Part shown: in pieces, positions 11,515 through 25,600 of the stretch
How positions within the stretch are numbered: the first letter of the stretch is position 1
How the letters are laid out: the number at the start of each line of letters is the position of its first letter
DNA from: Sipunculus nudus
Lineage: Eukaryota; Annelida; Sipuncula; Golfingiida; Sipunculidae
DNA length: 64,000 nucleotides
NCBI GenBank assembly: GCA_026874595.1
Contig: CM049308.1
Span: 21,491,867-21,555,866, forward strand
Direction of reading: 5' to 3'
Made by a program: the position numbers and the translations under genes
The notes under the pieces: model-generated
The model's database searches: none
What the model was told of the DNA's origin: nothing
What the model saw: the letters and a program-made list of their open reading frames with translations, nothing else

Positions 11515-12990
11515 CCCACCGCTGGACCAATGTATCTGACCACGGATTTCTTCCCCACCGCTGGACCAACGATCTGACCACGGAGTACTTCCCTAACGCT
11601 GGACCAATGTATCTGACCACTGACTACTTCCCCACCGATGGAGCAATGTATCTGACCACTGACTATTTCCCCACCGCTGGACCAATGTTTCTGACCACTG
11701 ACTACCTTCCCCACCGCTGGACCAATGTATCTGACCACGGACTACTTCTCCACCGCTGGTCCAAAGTATTTGACCACTGTCTCCTTCCCCCGCAGGAGAA
11801 ATGTATCTGACCACGGACTACTTCCCCACCGCTGGACCAATGAATCTGACCACTGACGACTTCCCCACCGCTGGAACAATGTATTTGACCACTGACTATT
11901 TCCCCACCGCTGGACCAATGCTTCTGACCACTGACTACCTTCCCACCGATGGACCAATGTATCTGACGCGGGACTATTTCTGCACCGCTCGGCCAATGTA
12001 TCTGACCACTGACTACTTTCACACCGCTGGACCAATGTATCTGACCACTGACTACTTCCCCACCGCTGGACCAATGTATCTGACGCGGGACTATTTCTGC
12101 ACCGCTCGGCCAATGCATCTGACTACTAACCACTTCCCAACCGCTGGACCAATGTATCTGACCACTGACTACTTGCCCACCGCTGGACCAATGCATCAGA
12201 CTATTGACTACTTCCCCACCACTGGGCCAATTGATCTGACCACTGACTACTTCCCCACCGCTGGACCAATGTATCTGACCACGGATTTCTTCCCCACCGC
12301 TGGACCAACGATCTGACCACGGAGTACTTCCCTAACGCTGGACCAATGTATCTGACCACTGACTACTTCCCCACCGATGGAGCAATGTATCTGACCACTG
12401 ACTATTTCCCCACCGCTGGACCAATGTTTCTGACCACTGACTACCTTCCCCACCGCTGGACCAATGTATCTGACCACGGACTACTTCTCCACCGCTGGTC
12501 AAAAGTATTTGACCACTGTCTCCTTCCCCCGCAGGAGAAATGTATCTGACCACGGACTACTTCCCCACCGCTGGACCAATGAATCTGACCACTGACGACT
12601 TCCCCACCGCTGGAACAATGTATTTGACCACTGACTATTTCCCCACCGCTGGACCAATGCTTCTGACCACTGACTACCTTCCCACCGATGGACCAATGTA
12701 TCTGACGCGGGACTATTTCTGCACCGCTCGGCCAATGTATCTGACCACTGACTACTTTCACACCGCTGGACCAATGTATCTGACCACTGACTACTTCCCC
12801 ACCGCTGGACCAATGTATCTGACGCGGGACTATTTCTGCACCGCTCGGCCAATGCAACTGACTACTAACCACTTCCCAACCGCTGGACCAATGTATCTGA
12901 CCACTGACTACTTGCCCACCGCTGGACCAATGCATCAGACTATTGACTACTTCCCCACCACTGGGCCAATTGATCTGACCACTGACTACT
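11515..12990 (-). repeat. Higher-order duplication, period 739 bp
   Basis: The stretch from about 11515 to 12250 is repeated at 12254-12990 almost base for base. Shared irregularities include the short unit GGACCAACGATCTGACC, the ACGCGGGACTATTTCTGC units and the CTTCCCCCGCAGGAGAAATG unit. The period is 19 units minus 2 bases, so irregular units were copied with the block. Confidence 0.88.
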
Positions 12991-13839
12991 TCCCCATAGT
13001 TGGACCAATGTGTCTGACCACTGACTTCTTCCCCACCGCTGGACCAATGTATCTCACCACTGACAATTTCCCCACCGCTGGACCAATATATCTGACCACT
13101 GACTACTTCCCCACCGTTGGGCCAATGTACCTGACCACTGACAACTTCCCCACCGATGGGCCAATGTATCTGACCACTGACTACTTCCCCACCGCTGGAC
13201 CACTGGCCACTTCCTCACCGCTTGGCCAATGTATCTGACCACTGACTACTTGCCCACCGCTGGACCAATGCATCTGACTATTGACTACTTCCCCACCAAT
13301 GGGCCAATGGATCTGACCACTGACTACTTCCCAATAGTTGGACCAATGTGTCTGACCACTGACTACTTCCTCACCGCTGGACAAATGTATCTGACCACTG
13401 ACAATTTCCCCACCGCTGGACCAATATATCTGACCACTGACTACTTCCCCACCGTTGGGCCAATGTACCTGACCACTGACAACTTCCCCACCGATGGGCC
13501 AATGTATCTGACCACTGACTACTTCCCCACCGCTAGACCACTGGCCACTTCCTCACCGCTGGACCAATGCATCTGACTATTGACTACTTCCCCACCACTG
13601 GGCCAATGAATCTGACCACTGACGACTTCCCCACCGCTGGAGCAATGTTTCTGACCAGTGACTACTTCCCCACCGCTGGACCAATGTATTTGACGACGGA
13701 TTTCTTCCCCCGCTGGACCAATGATCTGACCACGGAATACTTCCCCACCGCTGGACCAATGTATCTGACCACTGACGACTTCCCCACCGCTGGAACAATG
13801 TATCTGACCTCTGACAATTTCCCCACCGCTTGACCAATG

Positions 13840-16070
13840 TTTCTGACTACTGGCTACTTCCCACCACTGGACCAATGCATCTGACCACTGACAACTTTCC
13901 CACCGCTGGAACAATGTTTCTGACCACTGACTATTTCCCCACCGCTGGACCAATGCTTCTAACCACTGACTACCTTCCCACCACTGGACCAATGTATCTG
14001 ACCTGGGACCACTTCTGCACCGCTGGGCCAATGTATCTGACTACTGACTATTTACCCAGCGCTTGACCAATGTTTCTGACCACTAACTACCTTCCCACCA
14101 CTGGACCAATGTATCTGACCACGGACTACCTCCCCACCGCTGGAACAATGTATCTGACCACTGACTATTTCCCCACCGCTGGACCAATGCTTCTAACCAC
14201 TGACTACCTTCCCACCGCTGGACCAATGTATCTGACCACGGACTACTTCCCCACCGAGCAATGTATCTGACCAGGGATTTCTTCCCAACCACTGGACCAA
14301 AGATCTGACCACGGAGTACTTCCCTAACGCTGGACCAATGTATCTGACCACTGACTACTCCCCCACCGATGGAGCAATGTATCTGACCACTGATTATTTC
14401 CCCCCGCTGGAGCAAGGTATCTGACCATTGATTATTTCCCCACCGCTGGAGCAATGTATCTGACCACTGTCTCCTTCCCCCGCTGGAGAAATGTATCTGA
14501 CCAAAGAAAATTTCCCCACCGCTGGACCAATGTACCTGACCACTGACAACTTCCCCACCGCTGGGCCAATGTATCTGACCACTGATTACTTCCCCATCGG
14601 TGGACCACTGGCCACTTCCTCACCGCTTGGCCAATGTATCTGACCACTGACAATTTCCCCAGCGCTGGGCCAATGTATCTGACCACTGACGACTTCCCCA
14701 CCGCTGGACCAATGTATCTGACGACGGATTTCTTCCCCACCGCTGGACCAACGATCTGACCACGGACTACTTCCCCACCGCTGGACCAATGCTTCTGACC
14801 ACTGACTACCTTTCCACCGATGGACCAATGTATCTGACGCGGGACTACTTCTGCACCGCTCGGCCAATGTATCTGACCACTGACTATTTTCCCACAGCTT
14901 GACCAATGTTTCTGACCACTGACTACCTTTCCATCGATGGACCAATGTATCTGACGCGGGACTACTTCTGCACCGCTGGACCAATGTATCTGACCACTGA
15001 CAACTTTCCCACCGCTGGAACAATGTTTCTGACCACTGACTATTTCCCCACCGCTGGACCAATGCTTCTAACCACTGACTACCTTCCCACCACTGGACCA
15101 ATGTATCTGACCTGGGACCACTTCTGCACCGCTGGGCCAATGTATCTGACTACTGACTATTTACCCAGCGCTTGACCAATGTTTCTGACCACTAACTACC
15201 TTCCCACCACTGGACCAATGTATCTGACCACGGACTACTTCCCCGCCGCTGGAACAATGTATCTGACCACTGACTATTTCCCCACCGCTGGACCAATGCT
15301 TCTAACCACTGACTACCTTCCCACCGCTGGACCAATGTATCTGACCACGGACTACTTCCCCACCGACCAATGTATCTGACCAGGGATTTCTTCCCAACCA
15401 CTGGACCAACGATCTGACCACGGAGTACTTCCCTAACGCTGGACCAATGTATCTGACCACTGACTACTCCCCCACCGATGGAGCAATGTATCTGACCACT
15501 GATTATTTCCCCCCGCTGGAGCAAGGTATCTGACCATTGATTATTTCCCCACCGCTGGAGCAATGTATCTGACCACTGTCTCCTTCCCCCGCTGGAGAAA
15601 TGTATCTGACCAAAGAAAATTTCCCCACCGCTGAACCAATGTACCTGACCACTGACAACTTCCCCACCGCTGGGCCAATGTATCTGACCACTGATTACTT
15701 CCCCACCGGTGGACCACTGGCCACTTCCTCACCGCTTGGCCAATGTATCTGACCACTGACAATTTCCCCAGCGCTGGGCCAATGTATCTGACCACTGACG
15801 ACTTCCCCACCGCTGGACCAATGTATCTGACGACGGATTTCTTCCCCACCGCTGGACCAACGATCTGACCACGGACTACTTCCCCACCGCTGGACCAATG
15901 AATCTGACCACTGACGACTTCCCCACCGCTGGAACAATGTATCTGACCACTGACTATTTCCCCACCGCTGGACCAATGCTTCTGACCACTGACTACCTTT
16001 CCACCGATGGACCAATGTATCTGACGCGGGACTACTTCTGCACCGCTCGGCCAATGTATCTGACCACTGA
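13840..16070 (-). repeat. Higher-order duplication, period 1109 bp
   Basis: Blocks at about 13850-14960 and 14960-16070 repeat with an 1109-bp offset. Landmarks are TATTTACCCAGCGCTTGACC at about 14050 and 15159, the TCCCCCCGCTGGAGCAAGG unit, and the CCAAAGAAAATTTCCCCACC unit. The copies differ by a few bases (for example ACCGAGCAATG against ACCGACCAATG), so this is a fairly recent amplification. Confidence 0.85.
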
Positions 16071-19000
16071 CTATTTTCCCACAGCTTGACCAATGTTTCT
16101 GACCACTGACTACCTTTCCACCGATGGACCAATGTATCTGACGCGGGACTACTTCTGCACCGCTGGACCAATGTATCTGACGACCGATTTCTTCCCCACC
16201 GTTGGACCAATGTTTCTGACCACTGACTACCTTCCCACCACTGCACCAATGTACCTGACCACTGACGACTTCCCCACCGCTGGACCAATGTATCTGACGA
16301 CCGATTTCTTCCCCACCGCTGGACCAACGATCTGACCATGGACTACTTCCCTACCGCTGGACCAATGTATCTGACCACTGAAGACTTCCCCACCGCTGGA
16401 ACAATGTATCTGACCACTGACTATTTCCCCACCGCTGGACCAATGCTTCTGACCACTGACTACCTTCCCACCGCTGGACCAATGTATCCGACGCGGGACT
16501 ACTTCTGCACAGCTGGGCCAATGTATCTGACCACTGACTATTTTCCCACCGCTTGACCAATGTTTCTGACCACTGACTACCTACCCACCACTGGACCAAT
16601 GTATCTGACCAAGGACTACTTCCCCACCGCTGGACCAAAGTATCTGACCACGGATTTCTTCCCCACCGCTGGACCAACGATCTGACCACTGACTATTTCC
16701 CCACCGCTGGACCAATGCTTCTAACCACTGACTACCTTCCCACCGCTGGACCAATGTATCTGACCCGGGACTACTTCTGCACCGCTGGGCCAATGTATCT
16801 GACCACTGATTATTTTCCCACCGCTTGACCAATGTTTCTGACCACTGACTACCTTCCCACCACTGGACCAATGTATCTGACAACGGACTACTTCCCCACC
16901 GCTGGACCAATGTATCTGACCACGAATTTCTTCCCCACCGCTGGACCAATGTATCTGACAACTAACAATTTCCACACCGCTGGACCAATGTATCTGATCA
17001 CTGACTACTTCCCCACCGCTGGACCAATGTATCTGACCACTGACTACCTGCCCACCGCTGGGCAAATGCATCTGACTACTTACCACCTCCAACCGCTGGA
17101 CCAATGTATCTGACCAATGACTACTTGGCCACCGCTGGACCAATGCATCTGACTACTGACTACTTCCCCACCACTGGTCCAATGGATCTAACCACTCACT
17201 ACTTCTTCACAGTTGGGCCAATGTGTCTGACCACTGAATACTTCCCCACCGCTGGACCAATGTATCTGACCAATGACTACTGCCCAACGCTGGAGCAATG
17301 TATCTGTCTACTGACGACTTCCCCACCGTTGGGCCAATGTACCTGACCACTGACGACTTCCCCATCGCTGGAGCAATGTTTCTGACCACTGACTACTTCC
17401 CCACCACTGGACCAATGTATCTGACCACAAATTTCTTTCCCACCGCTGGACCAACGATCTGACCACGGACTACTTCCCCACCGCTGGACCCATGTATCTG
17501 ACCACCGACTACTTCCCCACCGCTGGAGCAATGTATCTGACCACTGACTATTTCCCCATCGCTTGAACAATGTTTCTGACCACTGACTACCTTCCCACCG
17601 CTGGACCAATGTATCTGACCACGGACTACTTCTCCACCGCTGGTCCAATGTATCTGACCACTGTCTCATTCCCCCGCTGGAGAAATGTATCTAACCAAAG
17701 AAAATTTCCCCACCGCTGGACAAATGTACCTGACCACTGACAACTTCCCCACCGCTGGGCCAATGTATCTGACCACTGACTACTTCCCCACCGCTGGACC
17801 ACTGGCCACTTCCTCACCGCTTGGCCAATGTATCTGACCACTGACAATTTCCCCAGCGCTGGGCCAATGTATCTGACCACTGACGACTTCCCCACCGCTG
17901 GACCAATGTATCTGACGACGGATTTCTTCCCCACCGCTGGACCAACGATCTGACCACGGACTACTTCCCCACCGCTGGACCAATGTATCTAACCACTGAC
18001 GACTTCCCTACCGCTGGAACAATGTATCTGACCACTGACTATTTCCCCACCGCTGGACCAATGCTTCTAACCACTGATTACCTTCCCACCGCTGGACCAA
18101 TGTATCTGACCCGGGACTTCTTCTGCACCGCTGGGCCAATGTATCTGACCACTGACTATTTTCCCACCGCTTGACCAATGTTTCTGACCACTGACTACCT
18201 TCCCACCACTGGACCAATGTATCTGACCACGGACTACTTCCCCACCGCTGGGCCAATCTATTTGACCACGGACTACTTCCCCACCGCTGGACCAGTGTAT
18301 CTGACCACTGACAACTTCCCCACCGCTGGAAAAATGTATCTGACCACTGACTATTTCCCCATCGCTGGACCAATGCTTCTGACCACTGACTACCTTCCCA
18401 CCGCTGGACCAATGTATCTGACCACGGACTACTTCTCCACCGCTGGTCCAATGTATCTGACCACTGTCTCCTTCCCCCGCCGGAGAAATGTATCTGACCA
18501 CTGACAATTTTCACACCGCTGGACCAATGTATCTGACCACTGACTACTTCCCCACCGCTGGACCAATGTATCTGACCACTGACTACTTGCCCACCGCTGG
18601 GCCAATGCATCTGACTACTAACCACTTCCCAACCGCTGGACCAATGTATCTGACCACTGACTACTTGCCCACCTCTGGACCAATGCATCTGACTACTGAC
18701 TACTTCCTCACCACTGGGCTAATGGATCTGACCACTGACTACTTCCCCAATGCTGGAGCAATGTATCTGACCACTGACTACTTCCCCACGGCTGCACTAA
18801 TGTATCTGACCACTGACGACTTCCCCATCGCCAGACCAATGATATAACCACTAACTACCTTCCAATCGCTGGACCAATGTATTTGACCACGGACTACTTC
18901 CCCACCGCTGGGCCAATGTATCTGACCACTGACAACTTCATCACCGCTGGGCCAATGTATCTGACCACTGACTACTTCCCCACCGCTGGACCAATGTATC

Positions 19001-19185
19001 TGACCACGGATTTCTTCCCCACCGCTGAGTCAACGATCTGACCATGGACGACTTCTCCGCCGCTCGACCAATGTATCTGACGACTGACTACTTCCCCCGC
19101 TGGAGCAATGTATCGACCACTGATTATTTCCCCACCGCTCGAGCAATGTATCTGACCAGTGACAACTTCCCCACCGCTGGACCAA

Positions 19186-19196
19186 TGTTTCCGTGG
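19186..19196. other. Orientation switch inside array 2
   Basis: Left of this point units read GCTGGACCAATGTTTC; right of it they read CGTGGTCAGATACATTGGTC. The switch is abrupt, with no foreign spacer, so the two arms meet directly as inverted repeats of 7.9 and 2.2 kb. Confidence 0.92.
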
Positions 19197-21370
19197 TCAG
19201 ATACATTGGTCCAGCGATGGGGAAGTAGTCAGCGGTCAGAAACATTGCTCCTGCGGTGGGGAAGTCGTCAATGGTCAGATACATTGGCCTAGCGGCGGGG
19301 AAGTTGTCAGTGGTATGATACATTGGTCCATCGGTGGGGAAGTAGTCGGTCGTCAGATACATTGGCCCTGCGCAGAGGATATTGTCAGTGGTCAGAAACA
19401 TTGGCCCAACGGTGGGGAAGTCGCCAATGGTCAGATACAATATCCCAACGGTAGCTAAGTGGTCAGTTGTCAGATACATTGGTCCAACAGTGGGGAGGGA
19501 GTCAGTTGTCAGATACATTGCCCAGCGGTGGGAAGTGGCCAGTAGTCAGACACATTGGCCTAACGGTGGGGAAGTAGTCGGTGGTCAGATACATTGGTCC
19601 AACGGTGGGGAAATTGTCAGTGGTCAGATACATTGGTCCAGCGGGTGCGAAGTAGTCAGTGGTCAGACACATTTGCCCAACTGTGGGAAAGTAGTTAGTG
19701 GTCAGATCCATTGGCCCTGTGCTGGGGAAGTAGTCAGTGGTCAGATCCATTGGTCCAGCGGTGGGAAATTAGTCAGTCGTCAGATACATTGCTTCAGCGG
19801 CGGGAAGAAGACAGTGGTCAGATACATTGGCTAAGCGGTGGGGAAGTCGTCAATGGTCAGATACATTGGCTCAGCGGTGGGGAAGAAGCCAGTCGTCAGA
19901 TACATTGGCCCAGCGGTGGGGAAATTGTCAGTGGTCAGATCCATTGGTCCAGCGCTGGGAAGAAGACAGTGGTCAGATGCATTGGCTCAGCGGTGGGGAA
20001 GTAGTCAGTGGTCAGATACATTGGTCAAGCGGTGGGGAAGTAGTCAGTAGTCAGATACATTGGTCCAGCGATGGGGAAGTAGTCAATGGTCAGATACATT
20101 GCTCCAGCGGTGGGGAAGAAGTCAGTCGTCAGATACATTTGCCCAGCGGTGGGGAAATTGTCAGTGGTCAGATACATTTGTCCAGTGGTGGGAAAAAGAC
20201 AGTGGTCAGATGCATTTGCTCAGCGGTGGAGAAGTACTCAATGGTCAGATACATTGGTCAAGCGGTGGGGAAGTAGTCAGTAGTCAGATACATTGGTCCA
20301 GCGGTGGGGAAGTAGTCAGTGGTCAGATACATTGCTCCAGCGGTGGGGAAGAAGTCAGTCGTCAGATACATTTGCCCAGCGGTGGGGAAATTGTCAGTGG
20401 TCAGATACATTTGTCCAGCGGTGGGAAAAAGACAGTGGTCAGATGCATTGTCTAAGCGGTGGGGAAGTACTCAATGGTCAGATACATTGGTCAAGCGGTG
20501 GGGAAGTAGTCAGTAGTCAGATACATTGCTCCAGCGGTGGGGAAGTAGTCAGTGGTCAGATACATTGCTCCAGCTGGGGAAGGAGACAGTGGTCAGATAC
20601 ATTGGCTCAGCGGTGGGGTAGTCGTCTGTGGTCAGATATATTGGGTCAGATGTGGGGTAGTCGTCTGTGGTCAGATACATTGGCCCAACGGTGGGGAAGT
20701 CGCAAGTGGTCAGATACATTGTCCCAACGGTGGGGAAGTGGTCAGTTGTCAGATACATTGGTCCAGCGGTGGGGAAGTAATCAGTGGTCAGATGCATTGG
20801 CCCAGCGGGGGGGGGGGAAGTAGTCAGTCGTCAGATACATAGGCCCAGCGGTGGTGAAGTAGTCAGTCGTCAGATACATTGCTCCAGCGGTGGGAAGAAC
20901 ACAGTGATCAGAAACATTGCTCCAGCGGTGGGGAAGTTGTCAGTCGTCAGATACATTGGTCCAGCGGTGGGCAAGTAGTCAGTGGTCAGATACATTGGTC
21001 CAGCCGGGGGAAGTGGTTAGTAGTCAGATGCATTGACCTAGCGGTGGGCAAGTAGTCAGTAGTCAAATACATTCGTCCAACGGTGGGGAAGTAGTCAGTG
21101 GTCAGATACATTGGTCCAGCGGTGTGGAAATTTTCAGTGGTCAGATACATTGCTCCATCGCTGAGGAGGTAGTCAGTGGTCAGATACATGTGTCCAGCGG
21201 TTGGGAAGTGGCCAGTGGTCAGATACATTGGTCCAGCGTTAGGGGATGTGGCCAGTGGTCAGATACATTGCTCTAGCGGTGGGACAGTGGCCAGTGGTCA
21301 GACACATTGCTCCAGCGGTGGGGAAGTGGTCATTATTCAGATACATTGGCCCTGCGAATGGGAAGTGGTC
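19192..21370 (+). repeat. 39-bp minisatellite array 2, forward arm, about 56 units
   Basis: Same unit as array 1 in + orientation, with more CATTGCTCCAGCGGTGGG variants and many AGTCGTCAGATAC changes. It includes a 233-bp block repeated at about 20060 and 20293 (six units minus one base). It ends directly at the module junction near 21371. Confidence 0.93.
20060..20525 (+). repeat. Higher-order duplication, period 233 bp
   Basis: Two blocks share the order TTGGTCCAGCG, TTGCTCCAGCGG, AAGAAGTCAGTCGTCAGATA, TTTGCCCAGCGG, GGGGAAATTGTCAG and GGGAAAAAGACAGTGG at an offset of 233 bp. Confidence 0.85.
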
Positions 21371-22600
21371 CAACATAGGCTATGTTGTGTATAACCTTGA
21401 GTAAACGCGGACAGGAAGAGACAAACTTTATGAACACTACTTTAGAAAATATGAAAGTATACATCTAATATTAAGGCTACTACCCTCAAGTAAACACCAG
21501 AACCCATATAATACTAAGTACTTTTTAACTCACCGGATCACATGCTTATGGCTTCGCTATGATGCAAGTTCACATTGATCAGGAATACATGGCTTAAAGA
21601 AGGTCAATATATAGAACTGGAACCACAAATGAGAGGCCAGGTGTCTCAAGCCGGCCTCCAATCTACCGATTTTTTAACCGGTCGGATAAATCTACCAAGT
21701 TTCCCCGGCCGGTGAGTGCCCGCATATCTACTGCTTTTTCCGGCAGATCAACAGATTTCTCCGGTCATTTTGGGTCACTTCTAATTTCGTCTCCAGGATT
21801 ATTTATGGCGTATGAAATGAACAAAAAGAAGGAAAGGTCGGTTGTTAATCAGCCGATTTTTTTCGGATCCATTATAACATATACCGAATATTCCGGCCCA
21901 TTTTTATCCGGATGGAAAAACATTGACATTGTCAAAGTTTTTGCAGCCGATTTTATTCTTGTATTTTAACCAAATATGTTTATTTGTAAATTGGTAAAAT
22001 ATATAATTGACCATAACTTAAAGTACAAGAAATGTAATAGATACCTGCCCCCTTTAGAACGGTACCTGACCATTCACCTATGCTACATGCATCATTATAC
22101 ACCCGACCTCCCGTCACGTTGACACGAATTTTATACAATAGGTATAAACATCAATTTTGTTAAGTCTTGGGAGTAGAGGGTTCGCGATGGACCTTGGTGG
22201 CCCATGGCAAAACATGATTTAATAAGACAGAGACGCACGCATGCAGACTTACATGAGCTGATCCGGCTAACTTCATGATTTCAGCTTTACTAGTTGTATC
22301 TGGTCATTCTGTATGGAATACGATATCACCAGTCATGCATGCCGTATAAAAGAATTTTTTTATCATGACGCACAGGATGAATTCATTTAATTGAAATTAA
22401 AAAATTCTTAATCGGGCGCACTACACGCTGTTTCGGAGGCTACATTGGATCAGCCGAAATAATCATATAATCATAACAATGATATAGGTAAGCTGATACA
22501 GACTTCATGCACACACACACAATGTTATACAGAAAGAGTTGCTCTTTATTTGAGAGATCGCGATCACTGAGGCACGATCCTATGAGGATATCCAGATGTA
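21371..22600 (+). repeat. Flanking module B, right of array 2
   Basis: It starts CCAACATAGGCTATGTTGTG, followed by a GAGTAAACGCGG block and the anchor (GATCAGGAATACATGGCTTA) at about 21578. Later blocks match module A: ATAATTGACCATAA, GATACCTGCCCCCTTTAGAA, GACAGAGACGCACGCATGCA, TCGGGCGCACTACACGCTG. It is more diverged than A is from the 47-kb copy, and it is interrupted by an insertion at 21655-21965. Confidence 0.8.
21655..21965. repeat. Unidentified insertion in module B, about 310 bp
   Basis: Compared with module A, extra sequence lies between the GGCCAGGTGTCT block and the TTTTAACCAAATATGTTTAT block. It is rich in CCGG (CCGGTCGG, CCCCGGCCGGTGAG, TTTTCCGGCAGATC, TCCGGTCATTTTGG). An 85-codon frame at 21712-21969 spans it; the protein has no recognisable domain. 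I could not find clear terminal repeats or a target duplication. Confidence 0.5.
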
Positions 22601-22615
22601 GGCCTGTCAATCTTT

Positions 22616-22618
<3 letters not shown>

Positions 22619-22668
<50 letters not shown>
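22619..22668. repeat. CT microsatellite, about 25 copies
   Basis: Uninterrupted TC dinucleotides. Confidence 0.97.
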
Positions 22669-22675
<7 letters not shown>

Positions 22676-25600
22676 TATTCCACTAAAAGCAAGATAAGTA
22701 AGTACTTCATATATGGGAAATCATGCTTTTTATTATTCACGGGTTATTTTGTCTCATCACTAGTTAAACACTGATAATCAGGAATACAAACGAGGACAGT
22801 TTGGTAAATGTTATCCTGAGGAACTCAATTAAAAATCCACGCACTTTCAAGATAACTTCGCCTAAGAAATATTAGGCTTTTATATGTAGATATCTTAGAA
22901 TTTAGAATATTTTTGTAAAAATTTTATACTTAATAAGACATGGAATGTGATAATGTTTTTCGTTACCGATGAGAATTTTTTGGAATGCTCGTCATTACAT
23001 GAAATATCATGAAAATGAATTTTGTCTTTGAGTGATTAATGATAATTACATATCAAGACTCTATTTAATCAAATATATACAAATGACCGGGAAGTAGGGG
23101 TAGAAAGCTTTGGTAGCAGTTCGTTACTGATGTTCATTCATGCATTTCCTTTCAAACGTCAGCTACATCGAACTGACATCATCATGTGACACATCAAATA
23201 AAACACTATAGATATCAAATTATTGAATTTATTAGCATATAAAATTACCTATTTTCTATTACCTATTGAAAATAATACAATGAATCAGCAAATAACACAC
23301 TGTAATAAAAAATACCGTTAATAATTAGATGTACCATTGTTATATTTCTAGAATTTTACTGATACAAAACATACAACTTTTATTTTCAATTCCTTTGCAA
23401 ATACTCAATTTTCTTATCAATGTAACAAAGATAGAGAATCACGATCAACAGAATCATTTTTCATGAGCATTCCTCAGACTTGAATTGACTGGAGCAGTTT
23501 CTTCGTCTTGTTTATTAAAATGGCCCATTGTCATCTTACAGACATCTTATAGAGACAGGAAACGACATTCCTAGTACGGTTTTTTAATATAAAAAACTAT
23601 TGGTCATATGTTTATACAGTTTGTATATACCTATTATAAAACAATATGAGGTAATCATTGGATGGATTAACTAAATAGAGTTCTGATTGTAGTTGTTTAT
23701 TCTGTACATGGACTCTGATATCCTTTTGTCTGCCTACTGCCGGGAAAAATTTTTGCTAAAATTTGAGGCAAACATGAACGTGCTTAAATCAACGATTTAT
23801 ACACACCTTAAAAATCACGTACCTCCCAAAATATTTCAAAATTAAAAAATATAAATATATGCAATATCTTTAATCAATTAGAAATATTTACAAAAATTGT
23901 ATTTTCGCATCAATTACAAACCATCCCACCTGTTCAGTCGACGTGTGTGCGAGTGCGTTAAAATGTGGCATAATGTCCGTGTAGTTAGATCATGTGGCCT
24001 TATGTTTCCGCACATTATTTATGTCAGTATATATTATGATAATGGTCATTACGAGCACGTACAACGTGTCCGTGTACAATATATCATGCGGCCTTATATT
24101 TGCGTACAACATGTCACATGTTTACATTATGCCGATGTTCTAAAATATTTATGAAAATATTAAATATATTTATATATATATATATTACAAGTTCATAAAA
24201 TACATTAATACATTATTTTCACCACCCGCAGATTTTCTACACTAAACACGGCATTCTTCAGGTGATTTAAACCAGCATATATGTATATACATATATAATT
24301 TTGCACGCAATTTGAGTAAATAGAAAACTTTTTTCAGTTTAATTTAAATACAATAATCAAATCATTTATATGTAAACATATGTGTGTGTGTGTGTGTGTG
24401 CGTTCGCTGAGAAACTATGAGGTCATAATTCCAAAGAAGTCATGCAAAACTACATAACCCTTTAAGGATCTCTTTAATACAAGCATTATTTCAAAACCAT
24501 TTTAAAATACAGTTCCACTCGAATGTTGTGAAGTACATTAGTTTAATTCTTCTTGAGAAAACATAACATTATTCTACATTTCCATTCGATTGTTGTGAAG
24601 TACATTATAGTTTAATTCTTCTTGAGAAAACATAATATAATTCTGTAAAAACCGTATTGGCCAACATACAGCTACGGGTTCATGTTTAAGTCATAGTGAA
24701 AAACTGAAACTGAGACTTGCGGAAGGTGTCAGAGGATAAAATAATGTAGACTGTCTATACACCAATACATAGGTATATGTACATGAGACTGTTTTCATAC
24801 AGTAATCAAAAACATCTTACCAACAGTACAACACATCCCTAAAACACATATATTAACTAAACTACAACAGCATGTTTAAAAAAGATTTTAAAGACAAGCA
24901 AATACAGAATGTCACATTCCAGTTAGATATCATAAAAATCCTTATACTAGTAATGAGACACTTTCATATGATGATATAAACTGACAACTGAATTGTAAAT
25001 TAATATATATTACACGTCAGTGTTAAAATATAAAATGGCACAATGTGTTTAATGAGTATAATCAGCTGTCATTTCAACCATAAACTGGGAAACAGTACTT
25101 AATTTACTTACAGTAACACATTCCCATAAGAGGAACATGACTCTCATTGACCCAAGATATAATAAAAATTGACAATGAAAGAAATATTGGCACTTTTTCC
25201 ACATATGACATAATAGAATACATTTTATACAGAAATATCAAAATGAAAAATATCAAATCAACATCGATAAAATATAATAGGTTTTGACTTATTTCTTTAT
25301 AATGTAACACAGACTGATATATTGCATATGAGCACGAGATTTTTGGCACTTCTTTATGTAGTATATTTTCTAAATATGATTAAGACCTCCGAACAGCATC
25401 GACCGATTATGATAACAAAATAAATAAAATGGAATGATAAAGAATATACTGGAATGGTTTAGTTTAATGCAAATGACTATATCGCATTATATATTTAGTA
25501 TTTTTTTCTGATTTTGCTCCTATATATCACAGCTCTTATATAACTTTTAAGAAAGACTTTAAATTATTGTCATACAAATTGACACTTTTGGCTTTTAAAT

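Larger units (their letters stand above)
11335..19190 (-). repeat. 39-bp minisatellite array 2, inverted arm, about 200 units
   Basis: These are the same 39-bp units as array 1 but read on the minus strand: on the + strand they appear as CTGACCACTGACTACTTC followed by CCCACCGCTGGACCAATGTA. This is the longest single-orientation run in the window. It contains higher-order duplications with periods of 739 and 1109 bp. The + strand frames such as 12540-13238 (232 codons of MYLTTDYFPTAGP-type repeats) are read-through and occur in every array. I find no start context, signal peptide or non-repeat domain. Confidence 0.95.

Noticed and set aside
11335-19190. CRISPR-like array
   Set aside because: Units are contiguous 39-bp copies with no unique spacers, in clearly eukaryotic DNA.
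25104-25349. 81-codon minus frame with hydrophobic stretches
   Set aside because: AT-rich DNA gives Ile/Phe/Leu-rich frames by chance, and nothing supports expression.
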